A stretch of 64,000 nucleotides of DNA from Akkermansiaceae bacterium (GCA_024233085.1 JACKQC010000017.1:68019-132018); one strand, 5' to 3'; shown: positions 43,920 to 52,364, counted from the stretch's first letter. Notes: a model not told the origin generated them from the letters alone. Program-made: numbers and translations.

Positions 43920-44675
43920 GTGTCCTCCGCCGCCCAATTCGCCAAGCTGGCCCGCTCGGATCGTCCCCTGACCGCGCTGACGGCCTACGATTACCCCACC
44001 GCCCGCCTGCTGGATGAAGCGGGGATTGACCTGATACTGGTGGGGGATTCGCTGGGGATGGTATTCGCGGGCTTGCCCGACACCACCGGAGTCACGATGG
44101 ATCAGATGATCTATCACACGACTGTCGTGGCCAGAGCCGTCTCGCGGGCGAGATTGATCGCCGACTTGCCCTACGGAAGCTACACCACCGTCAAAGACGC
44201 TGTCGAGAACGCGGAAAAACTGGCCGCGGCCGGTGCGCACGCCGTCAAACTCGAGGGCGGTAGCGCGCCCGAATGCGAAAAGATCGCCGCCATCGATGAT
44301 CGGGGAATCGGCACCGTGGGGCACATCGGCATGCTGCCCCAACACATCCTTGAGGAAGGTGGATACAAGAAAAAGGGCCGTTCCGAAGTCGAGGCGGATC
44401 GCCTGATCCGGTCCGCCCGCGATCTGGAGGACGCCGGAGTCGAGTCCATCGTGCTCGAGGGGATTGTTCCCGAGGTCGCGGCAAGAATCACCGCCGCCGT
44501 GGAAGTGCCGACGATCGGCATCGGAGCGGGGAATGCGTGCGATGGCCAGATTCGGGTGATTCACGACATCATCGGCGCCTTCCCGTGGTTTGTGCCACCC
44601 TTTGTCCGCCCCCTGGCCGATGTGGCCGGCGAAATCCGGCGGGCGGTCGAAGCATTCCGCGACTCGGTCGTGTGA
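43920..44675 (+). CDS. panB: 3-methyl-2-oxobutanoate hydroxymethyltransferase
   Basis: The 251-residue protein starts with GTG. It has LTAYDYPTARLLDEAGID, LVGDSLGMVF (metal-binding Asp), YHTTVVARAVSRARLIADLP, AVKLEGG and GHIGMLPQHI, followed by SIVLEGIVPEVAARIT and TIGIGAG. This is the full PanB TIM-barrel pattern. It makes ketopantoate for pantothenate and CoA synthesis (coaD is elsewhere in the window). It is read divergently from the secretion operon across the AT-rich island. Confidence 0.95.
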   Translation: MSSAAQFAKLARSDRPLTALTAYDYPTARLLDEAGIDLILVGDSLGMVFAGLPDTTGVTMDQMIYHTTVVARAVSRARLIADLPYGSYTTVKDAVENAEKLAAAGAHAVKLEGGSAPECEKIAAIDDRGIGTVGHIGMLPQHILEEGGYKKKGRSEVEADRLIRSARDLEDAGVESIVLEGIVPEVAARITAAVEVPTIGIGAGNACDGQIRVIHDIIGAFPWFVPPFVRPLADVAGEIRRAVEAFRDSVV

Positions 44676-44753
44676 CCGCACCGAATACACCCCAACTCGG
44701 GAAAGCCGGGATTCGGGCTTGATCTCCGAATGGCGGTTGTTCAGGATCGGGCC

Positions 44754-44966
44754 ATGTTTCGAAAAACCGCTTGGGTTCTGTTGGGAGGGATCGCGTCCCT
44801 CGTCTTGCTCGCTTCCTGCGAAACGATTGACGAGGCGGCCGGAGGCGATCGGGATTCAACTACCTCCGCGGCGAACGCCACGCGGAGTCCGGATGCGGTG
44901 CGGCGGGAAAAATTCCGCGAGCGACAGCACACTCACACCCTCCTGAAGCGCCATCCGTCGAACTGA
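44754..44966 (+). CDS. Small lipoprotein (unrecognised)
   Basis: The 70-residue protein starts at ATG 44754 with a lipoprotein signal (MFRKTAWVLLGGIASLVLLA) and lipobox LLASC. The mature part is short, charged and Thr/Arg/His-rich (about 48 residues). No family is recognised. It follows panB by 78 bp and faces cdsA across a 64-bp gap. Confidence 0.65.
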   Translation: MFRKTAWVLLGGIASLVLLASCETIDEAAGGDRDSTTSAANATRSPDAVRREKFRERQHTHTLLKRHPSN

Positions 44967-45030
44967 GAACGGAAAAGTGCGTCATCGGCACCGGCGCACA
45001 AGAACCACCGAACCATTGGAGGATGGGCAA

Positions 45031-46017
45031 TCATCTTCCCAACCAACGCAGGATCCAATCCGGGGGGGAAGGATCCATGCCGGTGCCGAAGTAGAACCCG
45101 CAGAGGTGGAAGAATAGGGGCGCCGAGAAACACAAGGAGTCGATGCGGTCCATGAAACCGCCGTGGCCGCCGATGCTGTTGCCCCAGTCCTTGGCCCCAA
45201 GGTCGCGCTTGATCGCGGACATGACGAGCCCTCCGAAGAATCCCGCGAGGCAGATGAGCAATGCCATGGCGGCAGTTTGCGCTGGCCGGAAGGGCGTCGC
45301 CCAGGATAGGGCCGTGCTCAGAGCCACCGCGCTGACAATGCCGCCCACCGTGCCTTCCCACGTCTTTGACGGGCTCACCCTCGGGGCGATGCGGCGTTGC
45401 CCGCACAGCTTTCCCCAGATGTATTGCAGCACGTCGCTCATTTGCACTGTCATCACAAAGAAGAAAAGAATTTGAGCGTTCCGGCCTTCGAATCCCGGGA
45501 TGGGCAGGGCGAGGATCATTGGCATGTGGCTCACCGCGTAAACGCAGACGAGCAGCGCCCACTGAATTTTGGCTGTGCTTGCGAGAAAGTTCTTCGTTTC
45601 CCCGGTGAGCACCCGCCTCACGGGAATGAGAACGAAGGCGTAAACGGGGATAAAAATCGTCGCCAGTCCGTGCCAGCGGATGCCAACCAGAAAGTAATGG
45701 ATTGGCAGAATGACGAAGAAGGCCCAAAAGAGCACGGCGTGGTCGGCGCGTTCCGTGCGGTTGAGCGTGATGAATTCCCGCATCGCCAGAAACGAGATTA
45801 GAGCGAATAGGACTGTGGTTGATCCGGAGCCGAGCAGCAGAGTCGAGCAGAACACCGCCGCCATCACCCACCACGAACGGATGCGGGCGTTCAGATTCTG
45901 CACTGTGGAACGACCGACCTCGCTCTTCACGCGCCGCGACAGAACGAAGCCCGCGATGCTGGAGATGACGAGAATGCCGGCGACAATCAGGATCAGACGC
46001 AGGGTCAAGGGATGCAT
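45031..46017 (-). CDS. cdsA: Phosphatidate cytidylyltransferase
   Basis: The 328-residue protein has about eight membrane helices and starts at ATG 46017 (MHPLTLRLILIVAGILVISS). The C-terminal CDP-diglyceride synthetase signature is present: SAIKRDLGAKDWGNSIGGHG followed by GFMDRIDS. Its IGGHGG replaces the usual IPGHGG. SPSKTWEGTVGG and LQYIWGKLCG also fit. It makes CDP-diacylglycerol. It is third in a three-gene lipid operon. Confidence 0.9.
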   Translation of the reverse strand: MHPLTLRLILIVAGILVISSIAGFVLSRRVKSEVGRSTVQNLNARIRSWWVMAAVFCSTLLLGSGSTTVLFALISFLAMREFITLNRTERADHAVLFWAFFVILPIHYFLVGIRWHGLATIFIPVYAFVLIPVRRVLTGETKNFLASTAKIQWALLVCVYAVSHMPMILALPIPGFEGRNAQILFFFVMTVQMSDVLQYIWGKLCGQRRIAPRVSPSKTWEGTVGGIVSAVALSTALSWATPFRPAQTAAMALLICLAGFFGGLVMSAIKRDLGAKDWGNSIGGHGGFMDRIDSLCFSAPLFFHLCGFYFGTGMDPSPPDWILRWLGR

Positions 46018-46040
46018 GGCGACAGGGAGCGAGGAAGAAT

Positions 46041-46646
46041 TCAGTGACCGGCATCGTCCGGAGGAAGAAGTGCTTGCCTTGCGCGGGTCAGAAAGGCGTC
46101 GCGAGGCTCGTCGGGATCGAAACGCAGCGGCGCGAGGAACGTGGCCCGCGCGATGAGCGGCACCGGAAGCCACGTTCCGCGCGGGAAGATGCGGTTGAGA
46201 TTCTCCAAATGCACGGGGACCAGCGGTATATCGGGAAAGCGGCGCGCCAGGTGGTAGAGCCCCGCCTTGAACGGCCCAATCTCCCCGTCGCCGCGGCGGG
46301 TGCCTTCGGGAAAGATGAGCACCGACCGGCCATGCACGAGACACTCGGCCATACGGGCAACCGGATTGTTGTGCCGGTCGATTCCTCCGCGCGGAATGAG
46401 TACCGCTTCGAAAAGGTCGCAGGCTATCCAGCGGCGCAGGCGGGTGCGGCCCCAGTAGTCTTCGGCGGCGGCGGCCGAGAGACCGAGGCGCGCCTCGGAT
46501 GAAAGCGCTGCCCAGATGACGACGAAGTCAAGGTGGCTCGAATGGTTGGCGAAGTATATGGCCGCATCGCCGTGGTGTGGCAGAGCCCGCGTCATGCGCA
46601 CGCCCGTGGCCAGCCTGACCATCGCCGCGACTAGGTTTGACCTCAT
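46041..46646 (-). CDS. 1-acyl-sn-glycerol-3-phosphate acyltransferase (PlsC family)
   Basis: The 201-residue protein starts at ATG 46646. It has the acyltransferase HX4D motif (FANHSSHLDFVVIWA), the FPEGTRR block (LIFPEGTRRGDGEIGPFKAG) and IPLVPVHL. It has no obvious membrane segment beyond the N-terminal amphipathic region. The start overlaps the stop of the CDP-alcohol transferase gene (ATGA), and cdsA follows by 23 bp. Together they suggest a lipid-modifying pathway additional to the housekeeping one. Confidence 0.88.
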   Translation of the reverse strand: MRSNLVAAMVRLATGVRMTRALPHHGDAAIYFANHSSHLDFVVIWAALSSEARLGLSAAAAEDYWGRTRLRRWIACDLFEAVLIPRGGIDRHNNPVARMAECLVHGRSVLIFPEGTRRGDGEIGPFKAGLYHLARRFPDIPLVPVHLENLNRIFPRGTWLPVPLIARATFLAPLRFDPDEPRDAFLTRARQALLPPDDAGH

Positions 46647-47323
46647 GGCGTGGATGATTCCGCGGATGTCGTCGCCTTCGCCCGGAGATCTCTGGAAATG
46701 CCGCGCAAACGTCGGATCAGAGTGACCGCAATACCCGCGTTCATTGCCCCCAGACCCCAGACCAGCGCGGCGGCGCCGCCTCCGCGACCGTCCAACACGG
46801 ACAAGACAAGGCAGAGTCCGGTCGCCAGAACCATACGATGGGGCTTCGCCATCGGGCCGCGAAAATCGTGCCGATCGAGCAGACTGGCTCCATGGGAGCG
46901 GGTCCAGGCCGTGGACAGTGCCCCGCAGGCCGCGAGCCAGCCCAGGTTTCGAGCCCACTCCGTGCCGCTCGCCATTCCGATCCCCGCCAGGATGACCGTG
47001 TCCGCCAGCCGGTCCGGAGCCTCGTTATAGAGGTCTCCATTCGGCGACCTGAGGCCGCCCTCGATCGCGAGCATGCCGTCCATCAGGTTGCACAGCAGCC
47101 GAAGTTGGATTCCAGCCGCGCACGCCAGCCATGCGAGCCAGTGTGGCATCCCCACCTCCCTTAGCCACAGGCACGAAACCCCCGCCACCGCAAAAACCAC
47201 GCTGAACACCGATACCTGATTCGGGCGCACTCCCGTCTTCAACAGTGTACGCGATACCGCGCCCGCCCAGGCGGTCGCGCGCGATTTCAGGGGGCGTCGG
47301 GCCGTCGGAGTTTCCGCATGCAC
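46643..47323 (-). CDS. CDP-alcohol phosphatidyltransferase-like membrane protein
   Basis: The about 226-residue protein probably starts at GTG 47323 (a TTG is available at 47338). It has about five membrane helices. The CDP-alcohol transferase motif appears as NLMDGMLAIEGG ... GDLYNEAPDRLAD. Aligned to D-x2-DG-x2-AR-x8-G-x3-D-x3-D, the first and third Asp are Asn and the Arg is Ile. The gene set (CDP-alcohol transferase, acyltransferase, CdsA-like) recalls the E. coli ynbABC arrangement. The substrate is unknown. Confidence 0.8.
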   Translation of the reverse strand: MHAETPTARRPLKSRATAWAGAVSRTLLKTGVRPNQVSVFSVVFAVAGVSCLWLREVGMPHWLAWLACAAGIQLRLLCNLMDGMLAIEGGLRSPNGDLYNEAPDRLADTVILAGIGMASGTEWARNLGWLAACGALSTAWTRSHGASLLDRHDFRGPMAKPHRMVLATGLCLVLSVLDGRGGGAAALVWGLGAMNAGIAVTLIRRLRGISRDLRAKATTSAESSTP

Positions 47324-47449
47324 AGGCGAGGTAGGCAAGGAGGGAATACGATTGCGGGCTGGAATGGGTTCGCGCCGAGCGATCCCTCAAAATTCGTCCG
47401 CATCTCGATGGAGAGGATTCCTGGGGTGAACGAGCGGAGATTGTGGCTT

Positions 47450-48448
47450 TTACTTCAGAAAAGCCGCGCTCAGCGAGTCGCAATCCTCCATCGTGCGTTC
47501 GCCGGGGGCAATGACGAGGCGGTAGTTGACGTTCAGCGGAGCGCCTTCGGTGGCCTTGGCCACGAAGTAGGAGCCGAACCGCCCGTAGTCCCGCTCGCTG
47601 AACCGGGCCGGTTTCGGGTTTTGCGGCCGGTCCAGATAGACCGTGGTGTAGCGCTTTCCGCCCACGACGAAACTCATGGCCTTCCATGGCAAATCGCGGG
47701 TCGAATCGGAATCGTTCTTGGCATCCCAATTGATCGTTTTGCCAGGGGCATCCTTGCCCGTTTTCGGTCGAATGTAGTAGGTCTGCTTGGCGGTGTTTTC
47801 GGCGACTTCGTTGGAGGCGCGAAAATGAAAGCCCGCATGCTGGGGGTCACCGTCCACGGTCACCTCGCCCGCGACCGGCGTCAGCGTCGAGGAAAAATCC
47901 ACCACCAGTCCTCCCGCCGCATCGAAGGAAAAACGCAACGTGCGCTCCTCGTTCGCGAAGACCGCGCCATCGTTACCGTGCCAGGCGATGCGCAGCCGCT
48001 GAGTGGCGGATTCCGCGTCCGCCGTCTGTTCCAAAAATTCCTCGTGGGTTTGGTGGGTGCCGGGCTGGCCGTCCTTGCCGGGCTTGCAATGCCAGATATC
48101 GACGGTTTGCGCCTTGCCCGAGGCATCGGTGTATCCGGTCTTGGAGAATCCGAAGTAGATACCGCGGTGATGAGTGTATTTCCCTCCGGGTCCCTTGGTA
48201 ATGAAAGATTTTCCTTCCCAGTCATAAACGTGGTGAAAGGGCTTGTAGGTCTCCTCCCGTCGTTCCGGGCTGGAGAGATCGATCCTTTCGTGGACGTAGC
48301 GGGCCACGGGACGTCCGTCATGGAGAAGGTCCACGAATTTTCCCGCCGTGTCTTTCCACTCGAATCCTTCGGCGGCCCGCGCCGGTGGAAGATTCAGCCC
48401 TACGAGAAGAGCGGCGAGGGAAGCGGCGGTGGCGAGGCGTTGATTCAT
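47450..48448 (-). CDS. Secreted DUF6807 (PmoA-like) family protein
   Basis: The 332-residue protein starts at ATG 48448 with a signal peptide (ATAASLAALLVGLNLPPARA-AE). The mature part has the family's block YKPFHHVYDWEGKSF, GGKYTHHRGIYFGFSKTGY and HQTHEEFLEQ, and C-terminal RDYGRFGSYFVAKATEGAPL. These are His-rich beta-sandwich proteins common in Verrucomicrobiota and Planctomycetota, often beside carbohydrate-degradation genes. Biochemical function is not established. Confidence 0.82.
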   Translation of the reverse strand: MNQRLATAASLAALLVGLNLPPARAAEGFEWKDTAGKFVDLLHDGRPVARYVHERIDLSSPERREETYKPFHHVYDWEGKSFITKGPGGKYTHHRGIYFGFSKTGYTDASGKAQTVDIWHCKPGKDGQPGTHQTHEEFLEQTADAESATQRLRIAWHGNDGAVFANEERTLRFSFDAAGGLVVDFSSTLTPVAGEVTVDGDPQHAGFHFRASNEVAENTAKQTYYIRPKTGKDAPGKTINWDAKNDSDSTRDLPWKAMSFVVGGKRYTTVYLDRPQNPKPARFSERDYGRFGSYFVAKATEGAPLNVNYRLVIAPGERTMEDCDSLSAAFLK

Positions 48449-48635
48449 GGAAGGCAAAGAAACGTTGGGGAAGGTTCCGGGATTCTTCCGGCAAACCCCG
48501 GGTCCGGCAACCGCGAATTCGCGGCGAAAATCGTTTCGCGACTCTGTCCCTCCGTGGCGGAACGCCAAATTGAGGTTATCGTTTCGGTTTCCCACTCGCG
48601 ACGCCATCGCTTTTCACGGTTCAGGCGCCCCGATT

Positions 48636-49922
48636 ATGAAATACGGCGATCTCAGAGGCATTCTTCAATACGTTCCGCAGTTCCGCGGCCGCACCTTCGT
48701 CGTCGCGTTGGACGGCGACGTCCTGGCCACGCGGAATTTTCCGAATATTCTTCTCGATCTCGCCGTGTTGCGTTCGTTGAACGTCCGGATCGTTCTCGTT
48801 CACGGGGCCGCGAGACAGATTCGCGCCCTCGCCGAAAAGCGGGGCGTTCCGCTGTCCAACAGCGATGGAACCGGCGTGACCGACGACGCGACGCTCGAGG
48901 TGAGCCTGGACGCCATCACGCGACTGAGCAATTCGGTCATGCAAAACCTGACCGCCATCCGCGTCCGCGCCGCCACGGCCAACGCGGTGATCGCGCATCC
49001 CGCCGGGATCATCGGCGGAGTGGATCGCCAGCACACCGGAACCATCGACCGGATCGACACCGGGGTGCTGGAGAGCTTTTTGGATCAGGAGATTCTCCCC
49101 GTGGTGCCCCCGATCGGGTATGACGGCTCGGGACGCACTTTGAGGGTCAATTCCGACGCCGTCGCGATGGAGGTCGCCATTTCCCTCAAGGCTTCCAAGA
49201 TCATTTTCCTCACCACCGCCGACCCCGACTTCGGAGAAGCCGCCGAGGGAAGGCGCCAGTTCGACGCCAACGCGGCGGAGGCGCTGCGCCTCGCGGTCCA
49301 GGAATCGGTTCCGCCCGGTCTCTTCTCGAAGCTTCGCCACGCCATCCGCGCCTGCCGGGAAGGCGTCGCCCGCGTTCACATAGTCAACGGCAAGCGGGAC
49401 GACGCCCTGCTGGCGGAGCTTTTCAGCAACGAAGGCGTCGGGGTCATGGTTTTCGCCGACGCCTATCGGAAAGTCCGGCCCGCCACCCGCCAGGATGTGG
49501 ATGAAATGCTGCTGATGATGCGGCAGGCGGTCGAGGACGAAATGCTCGTCGAGCGCACCCGGGAGGAAATTCTGAACCGGCTTACCGACTACGCTGTGAT
49601 GGAGATCGACGGGAACATCGTCGGCTGCGTGGCCGTCCATGGCGACCCGGAGGCGAAGGCCTGCGAGGTCGCCTGCCTCTACACCAAGCGGGCCCACGAA
49701 GGCCTCGGATACGGGCGCCGGTTGGTCGCGGAGGCGGAAAAGATGGCCCGCCAGCGCGGAGCCGGAGCGGTGTTCGCGCTCTCCACGCAGACGGCCGGTT
49801 TTTTCGAGCGCCTGGGCTACCGGCGGCAGTCCGGGCTTTCCATCGTCCCCGACGAACGCCGCGAGCGGTGGGAAAAGAGCGGCCGCAACGCCCTGTTGCT
49901 GGTCAAAGATCTCGGCGATTGA
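48636..49922 (+). CDS. argA: Amino-acid N-acetyltransferase (N-acetylglutamate synthase)
   Basis: The 428-residue protein starts at ATG 48636 (MKYGDLRGILQYVPQFRGRT). The N-terminal amino-acid-kinase-like domain (about 1-275) has VLVHGAARQIRALAE, HPAGIIGGVDRQHTG and LRVNSDAVAMEVA. The C-terminal GNAT domain (about 290-428) has VACLYTKRAHEGLGYGRRLV. This is the classic ArgA architecture and catalyses the first step of arginine synthesis. The frame extends upstream into the DUF6807 gene's start region, but ATG 48636 fits the family. Confidence 0.93.
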   Translation: MKYGDLRGILQYVPQFRGRTFVVALDGDVLATRNFPNILLDLAVLRSLNVRIVLVHGAARQIRALAEKRGVPLSNSDGTGVTDDATLEVSLDAITRLSNSVMQNLTAIRVRAATANAVIAHPAGIIGGVDRQHTGTIDRIDTGVLESFLDQEILPVVPPIGYDGSGRTLRVNSDAVAMEVAISLKASKIIFLTTADPDFGEAAEGRRQFDANAAEALRLAVQESVPPGLFSKLRHAIRACREGVARVHIVNGKRDDALLAELFSNEGVGVMVFADAYRKVRPATRQDVDEMLLMMRQAVEDEMLVERTREEILNRLTDYAVMEIDGNIVGCVAVHGDPEAKACEVACLYTKRAHEGLGYGRRLVAEAEKMARQRGAGAVFALSTQTAGFFERLGYRRQSGLSIVPDERRERWEKSGRNALLLVKDLGD

Positions 49923-49934
49923 CCGAGCCGCGTG

Positions 49935-50876
49935 TCAGCGGTCGCGGGGCGTCAGATAGACCACCAGCGGACGATGATCGCTCGCCGTGTCCCAGCCCTC
50001 CGCGTGAGGGATGTGGGAGCGATCCCGGTCAATCTCCGGCAGGAGCCCCTGGCTGACGAGCGCGTAGTCGAACCGCGAGTAATTGTCGGCAAACTCCCAG
50101 TAATGAGTCCAGCGAAAACCATACCGATCGCGCAGTCTCAGGTCGGACAGGTAACCCTGGCCGCCGAAACGACCGCGCAGCGCCTTGATCGGCGGCTCCG
50201 GCGGGTCCTCGTTCATGTCGCCATAGACCAGCACGTTGGCGCCCGGCTCGGCCGCGAAAATCTCGTCAAGATGCTGGCGCGCGAGATGGGCCTCGTGTCG
50301 GCGCATTTCCTCCTGAGGCGCTTCCGGCACTTCCCGCTTGGATTTGAGATGAAGCCCGACACATCGAAGGCGGTAGCTCTCCGACAGCTTGAGCGTCACG
50401 TCGAGGATGCCCCGTTGAAAGGGCAGGCGTGTCTGCTCAATGGTGTAGGACAGATCGCCGCGCGATTGGCGGGACACGATGGGAAAGCGCGTCAGCAGCC
50501 CGAGATTGCGTTCCCAGCCGCTCGCCGCGTGGATCAGTTCCGTTTCGGGGAGATCGACGCCCTTTGCCTTGAGGCGCTTTTGCAAATCCAACAGGAAGGG
50601 CTCGTCGCCGATCTCGCAAACCCCGAGAATATCGGGTTTTTCCCGGGCGATCACCTCAATGAGGGCGGCGATCTCGTTTTCCGGCTTTGGAGCGCCCTCC
50701 ACGACTTCCCCGCCCACCCGCCGATCCATGGCGAGGTAGTTCTTCAGATTGTAGGCCATGAAAACCGCGGGCTTCTCCGGCGCCGATCCGGACGGGTCCT
50801 GAGCGAGACAGGGGAAGGCAAATGCCAAAAAAAACGCCAGCCCGGCGAGCGGGCTGGCGTTGGAAAGCGACTTCAC
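49935..50876 (-). CDS. Secreted endonuclease/exonuclease/phosphatase family protein
   Basis: The 313-residue protein has GTG start 50876 and signal peptide ASPLAGLAFFLAFAFPCLAQ. The EEP fold is shown by MAYNLKNYLAMDRR, PDILGVCEIGDE (metal-binding Glu), CVGLHLKSKRE, VLVYGDMNEDP (Asp/Asn) and the final ASDHRPLVVYL (catalytic His). It may hydrolyse nucleic acids, sphingolipid or phosphoinositide substrates. Codons 7-18 also form a perfect intrinsic terminator on the coding strand, so expression may be attenuated. Confidence 0.85.
   Translation of the reverse strand: MKSLSNASPLAGLAFFLAFAFPCLAQDPSGSAPEKPAVFMAYNLKNYLAMDRRVGGEVVEGAPKPENEIAALIEVIAREKPDILGVCEIGDEPFLLDLQKRLKAKGVDLPETELIHAASGWERNLGLLTRFPIVSRQSRGDLSYTIEQTRLPFQRGILDVTLKLSESYRLRCVGLHLKSKREVPEAPQEEMRRHEAHLARQHLDEIFAAEPGANVLVYGDMNEDPPEPPIKALRGRFGGQGYLSDLRLRDRYGFRWTHYWEFADNYSRFDYALVSQGLLPEIDRDRSHIPHAEGWDTASDHRPLVVYLTPRDR
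50827..50861 (-). terminator. Perfect intrinsic terminator inside the EEP signal-peptide coding sequence
   Basis: On the minus strand AACGCCAGCCCG (50861-50850) pairs perfectly with CGGGCTGGCGTT (50844-50833) over 12 bp with a five-base loop. Eight Ts follow (50834-50827, two of them in the stem). It lies about 93 bp after the tatA stop, in the right direction to end the tat transcript. It begins 15 bases after the start codon of the next gene. Confidence 0.85.
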
Positions 50877-50953
50877 GGCGCGGGCGGAGAAGCTGGGTGA
50901 GAATTCCGAGTTGGCCGGGAACCTGCGAAAGGAGGGAAAAAATCGCGTCGTAA

Positions 50954-51208
50954 TCAGTCTTCCGTCGCGGAGGGGGAAGGCTCGGTCTTGGCGGGTTCTT
51001 CGGCCTTGGGGGAACTGGGCCGATCCCAGTCCTTGCGGCCTTCGTCTTCGCCGACCTTGATTTCGCGCTCGAAATCTTCCTTGGCTTTTTTGAATTCGCC
51101 CATTCCCTTGCCGATGCCGCGTGCCAGTTCGGGAATCTTCTTCGCGCCGAACAGCAGCAGAACGATCAGGAAAATGAGCATCATTTCCTGGAAACCGATG
51201 GGGCCCAT
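50954..51208 (-). CDS. tatA: Twin-arginine translocase subunit TatA/E (paralogue 1)
   Basis: The 84-residue protein starts at ATG 51208 (MGPIGFQEMMLIFLIVLLLF). A single helix is followed by the hinge/amphipathic helix (GAKKIPELARGIGKGMGEFK) and a charged tail rich in Glu, Lys and Pro. TatA oligomers form the passage for folded Tat substrates such as the DUF3500 protein in this window. tatC is not present nearby. The longer N-terminal frame was rejected. Confidence 0.93.
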   Translation of the reverse strand: MGPIGFQEMMLIFLIVLLLFGAKKIPELARGIGKGMGEFKKAKEDFEREIKVGEDEGRKDWDRPSSPKAEEPAKTEPSPSATED

Positions 51209-51308
51209 AAGTGCGAGTGGGGTGTTGAAATTCACAAATCGAGGATAGGCTGGGGGCACCGCCCGCGCAAAAGGAATTTCGCGCCCGTCGGTGACCGTTC
51301 CGGAGTTT

Positions 51309-51491
51309 TCAGCCCTGAGCGGAGTTCTCGGCGGCGGCGCCTTCCGTGTGGAATTCGTCGCGCGCCCGTTTGAATTCTCCCAGACTGTGCCCGAGATTTC
51401 GAGCCAGCAAGGGAATGCGTTTCGCGCCGAAGAGCAGCAAAAACATGAGGAAGATCAGGAGCATTTCCTGGAAACCGATGGGTCCGAACAT
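51309..51491 (-). CDS. Twin-arginine translocase subunit TatA/E (paralogue 2, short)
   Basis: The 60-residue protein starts at ATG 51491 (MFGPIGFQEMLLIFLMFLLL). It is followed by FGAKRIPLLARNLGHSLGEF and a short tail. It is clearly paralogous to the gene 100 bp downstream; the first 20 residues are nearly identical while the tails differ. It may be the TatE- or TatB-like partner. A 9-bp perfect hairpin lies in its upstream region. Confidence 0.9.
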   Translation of the reverse strand: MFGPIGFQEMLLIFLMFLLLFGAKRIPLLARNLGHSLGEFKRARDEFHTEGAAAENSAQG

Positions 51492-51528
51492 AGTCGTGAG
51501 GAGGGAGGAGGGTTGAAGTTGGCGGTCA

Positions 51529-51550
51529 CCCGTTCTCACCGGAGAACGGG
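51529..51550. promoter_or_regulatory. Perfect hairpin upstream of the tatA pair
   Basis: CCCGTTCTC and GAGAACGGG pair perfectly over 9 bp around a four-base ACCG loop. It lies about 38 bp upstream of the short tatA start codon. On the plus strand a CGCTTTT run follows, so it could be a plus-strand terminator; on the minus strand it would lie in the tat leader. Confidence 0.4.
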
Positions 51551-51754
51551 CGCTTTTGACTGGGGGAACGATGCTCGACCGCCCGCTCAGGGGCAACGGC
51601 GGTTAGCGGCTGGCGCGGCCGCGCTGGCGCGATCGTGCCGGTCCGGCGGGAGCGTCAATCCGGGCCGGCAAACTGAATAACGGCGTTGAACTTCGCGTCG
51701 AACCCGCTAGAATGGCGTTCCACAACCCATCCCATTAACGAAAAACCGATACCC

Positions 51755-52186
51755 ATGCGAATTCACATTGCTACGATCGCGATCGCGGGGCTCGCTCTGG
51801 CCGGCGCCGCCCGGGCCGAGGGTCCCGATTTCGAAAAAGAAATCTGGCCCTTCGTCAAGAACAGCTGCGTCAAGTGCCACCAGCCGCCCCACAAGGACGA
51901 GCGCGGCCGCACCCGCAAACCGAAGGCCGATCTCGTCATCACCAACAAGGCCGATTTCCTCAAGGGCGGCGAAGACGGCGAAGTCATCAAGGCCGGCAAT
52001 CCGAAGGAAAGCTCCTTTCTCCAGCGCACTCTGCTCGACATGAGCAGCGACGACCACATGCCGCCGGAAGGCAAGGCCGACGAATGGACCGACGAGCAGA
52101 AAAAGCTCTTCGAAGCGTGGATCCAGGCCGGCGCCGACTTCGGCAAGTGGGAGCGCGACCCGGAAGTCGACCTCAAGGACGAGTGA
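51755..52186 (+). CDS. Secreted Planctomycete-type cytochrome c protein
   Basis: The 143-residue protein starts at ATG 51755 with a signal peptide (IATIAIAGLALAGAARA-EG). One haem-binding CxxCH (NSCVKCHQPP) is preceded by DFEKEIWPFVK, the PSCyt1 pattern. A distal Met lies in SSDDHMPPEGK and WIQAGADFGKW ends the domain. It probably binds one c-type haem in the periplasm. Its neighbour has the same domain; a repeat and a terminator separate them. Confidence 0.88.
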   Translation: MRIHIATIAIAGLALAGAARAEGPDFEKEIWPFVKNSCVKCHQPPHKDERGRTRKPKADLVITNKADFLKGGEDGEVIKAGNPKESSFLQRTLLDMSSDDHMPPEGKADEWTDEQKKLFEAWIQAGADFGKWERDPEVDLKDE

Positions 52187-52198
52187 TCCGACGCGGTC

Positions 52199-52240
52199 GA
52201 GTCAACAGGGTTAGGTCGGCGACCCGACCCTGTTGGGTCC
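52199..52240. repeat. Intergenic near-palindromic repeat, locus 5 (two units, inverted)
   Basis: Cores AACAGGGTT (52204-52212) and GACCCTGTT (52226-52234) face each other with spacer AGGTCGGCGACCC, 22-bp period. It lies between the first cytochrome gene's stop and its terminator, so it is transcribed with that gene. Confidence 0.9.
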
Positions 52241-52253
52241 GAACCCTTTTTCG

Positions 52254-52289
52254 AAAGCCGGAGTTCCCCCGAAGGGGCTCCGGCTTTTT
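52254..52289 (+). terminator. Intrinsic terminator after the first cytochrome c gene
   Basis: AAAGCCGGAG (52254-52263) and CTCCGGCTTT (52278-52287) form a 10-bp perfect stem. The loop can itself pair CCCC/GGGG. Five Ts follow, counting those in the stem. Confidence 0.88.
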
Positions 52290-52364
52290 CGTGGCGCGAT
52301 GCCGCCAAGGCTCCGAAAACGCGTTGCGGGCTCTGGCCGCGAACCTAGGGTGTGCGGATACCCG

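Noticed and set aside
44933..46054. 373-codon frame over cdsA
   Set aside because: It is out of frame with the clear CdsA signature on the same strand.
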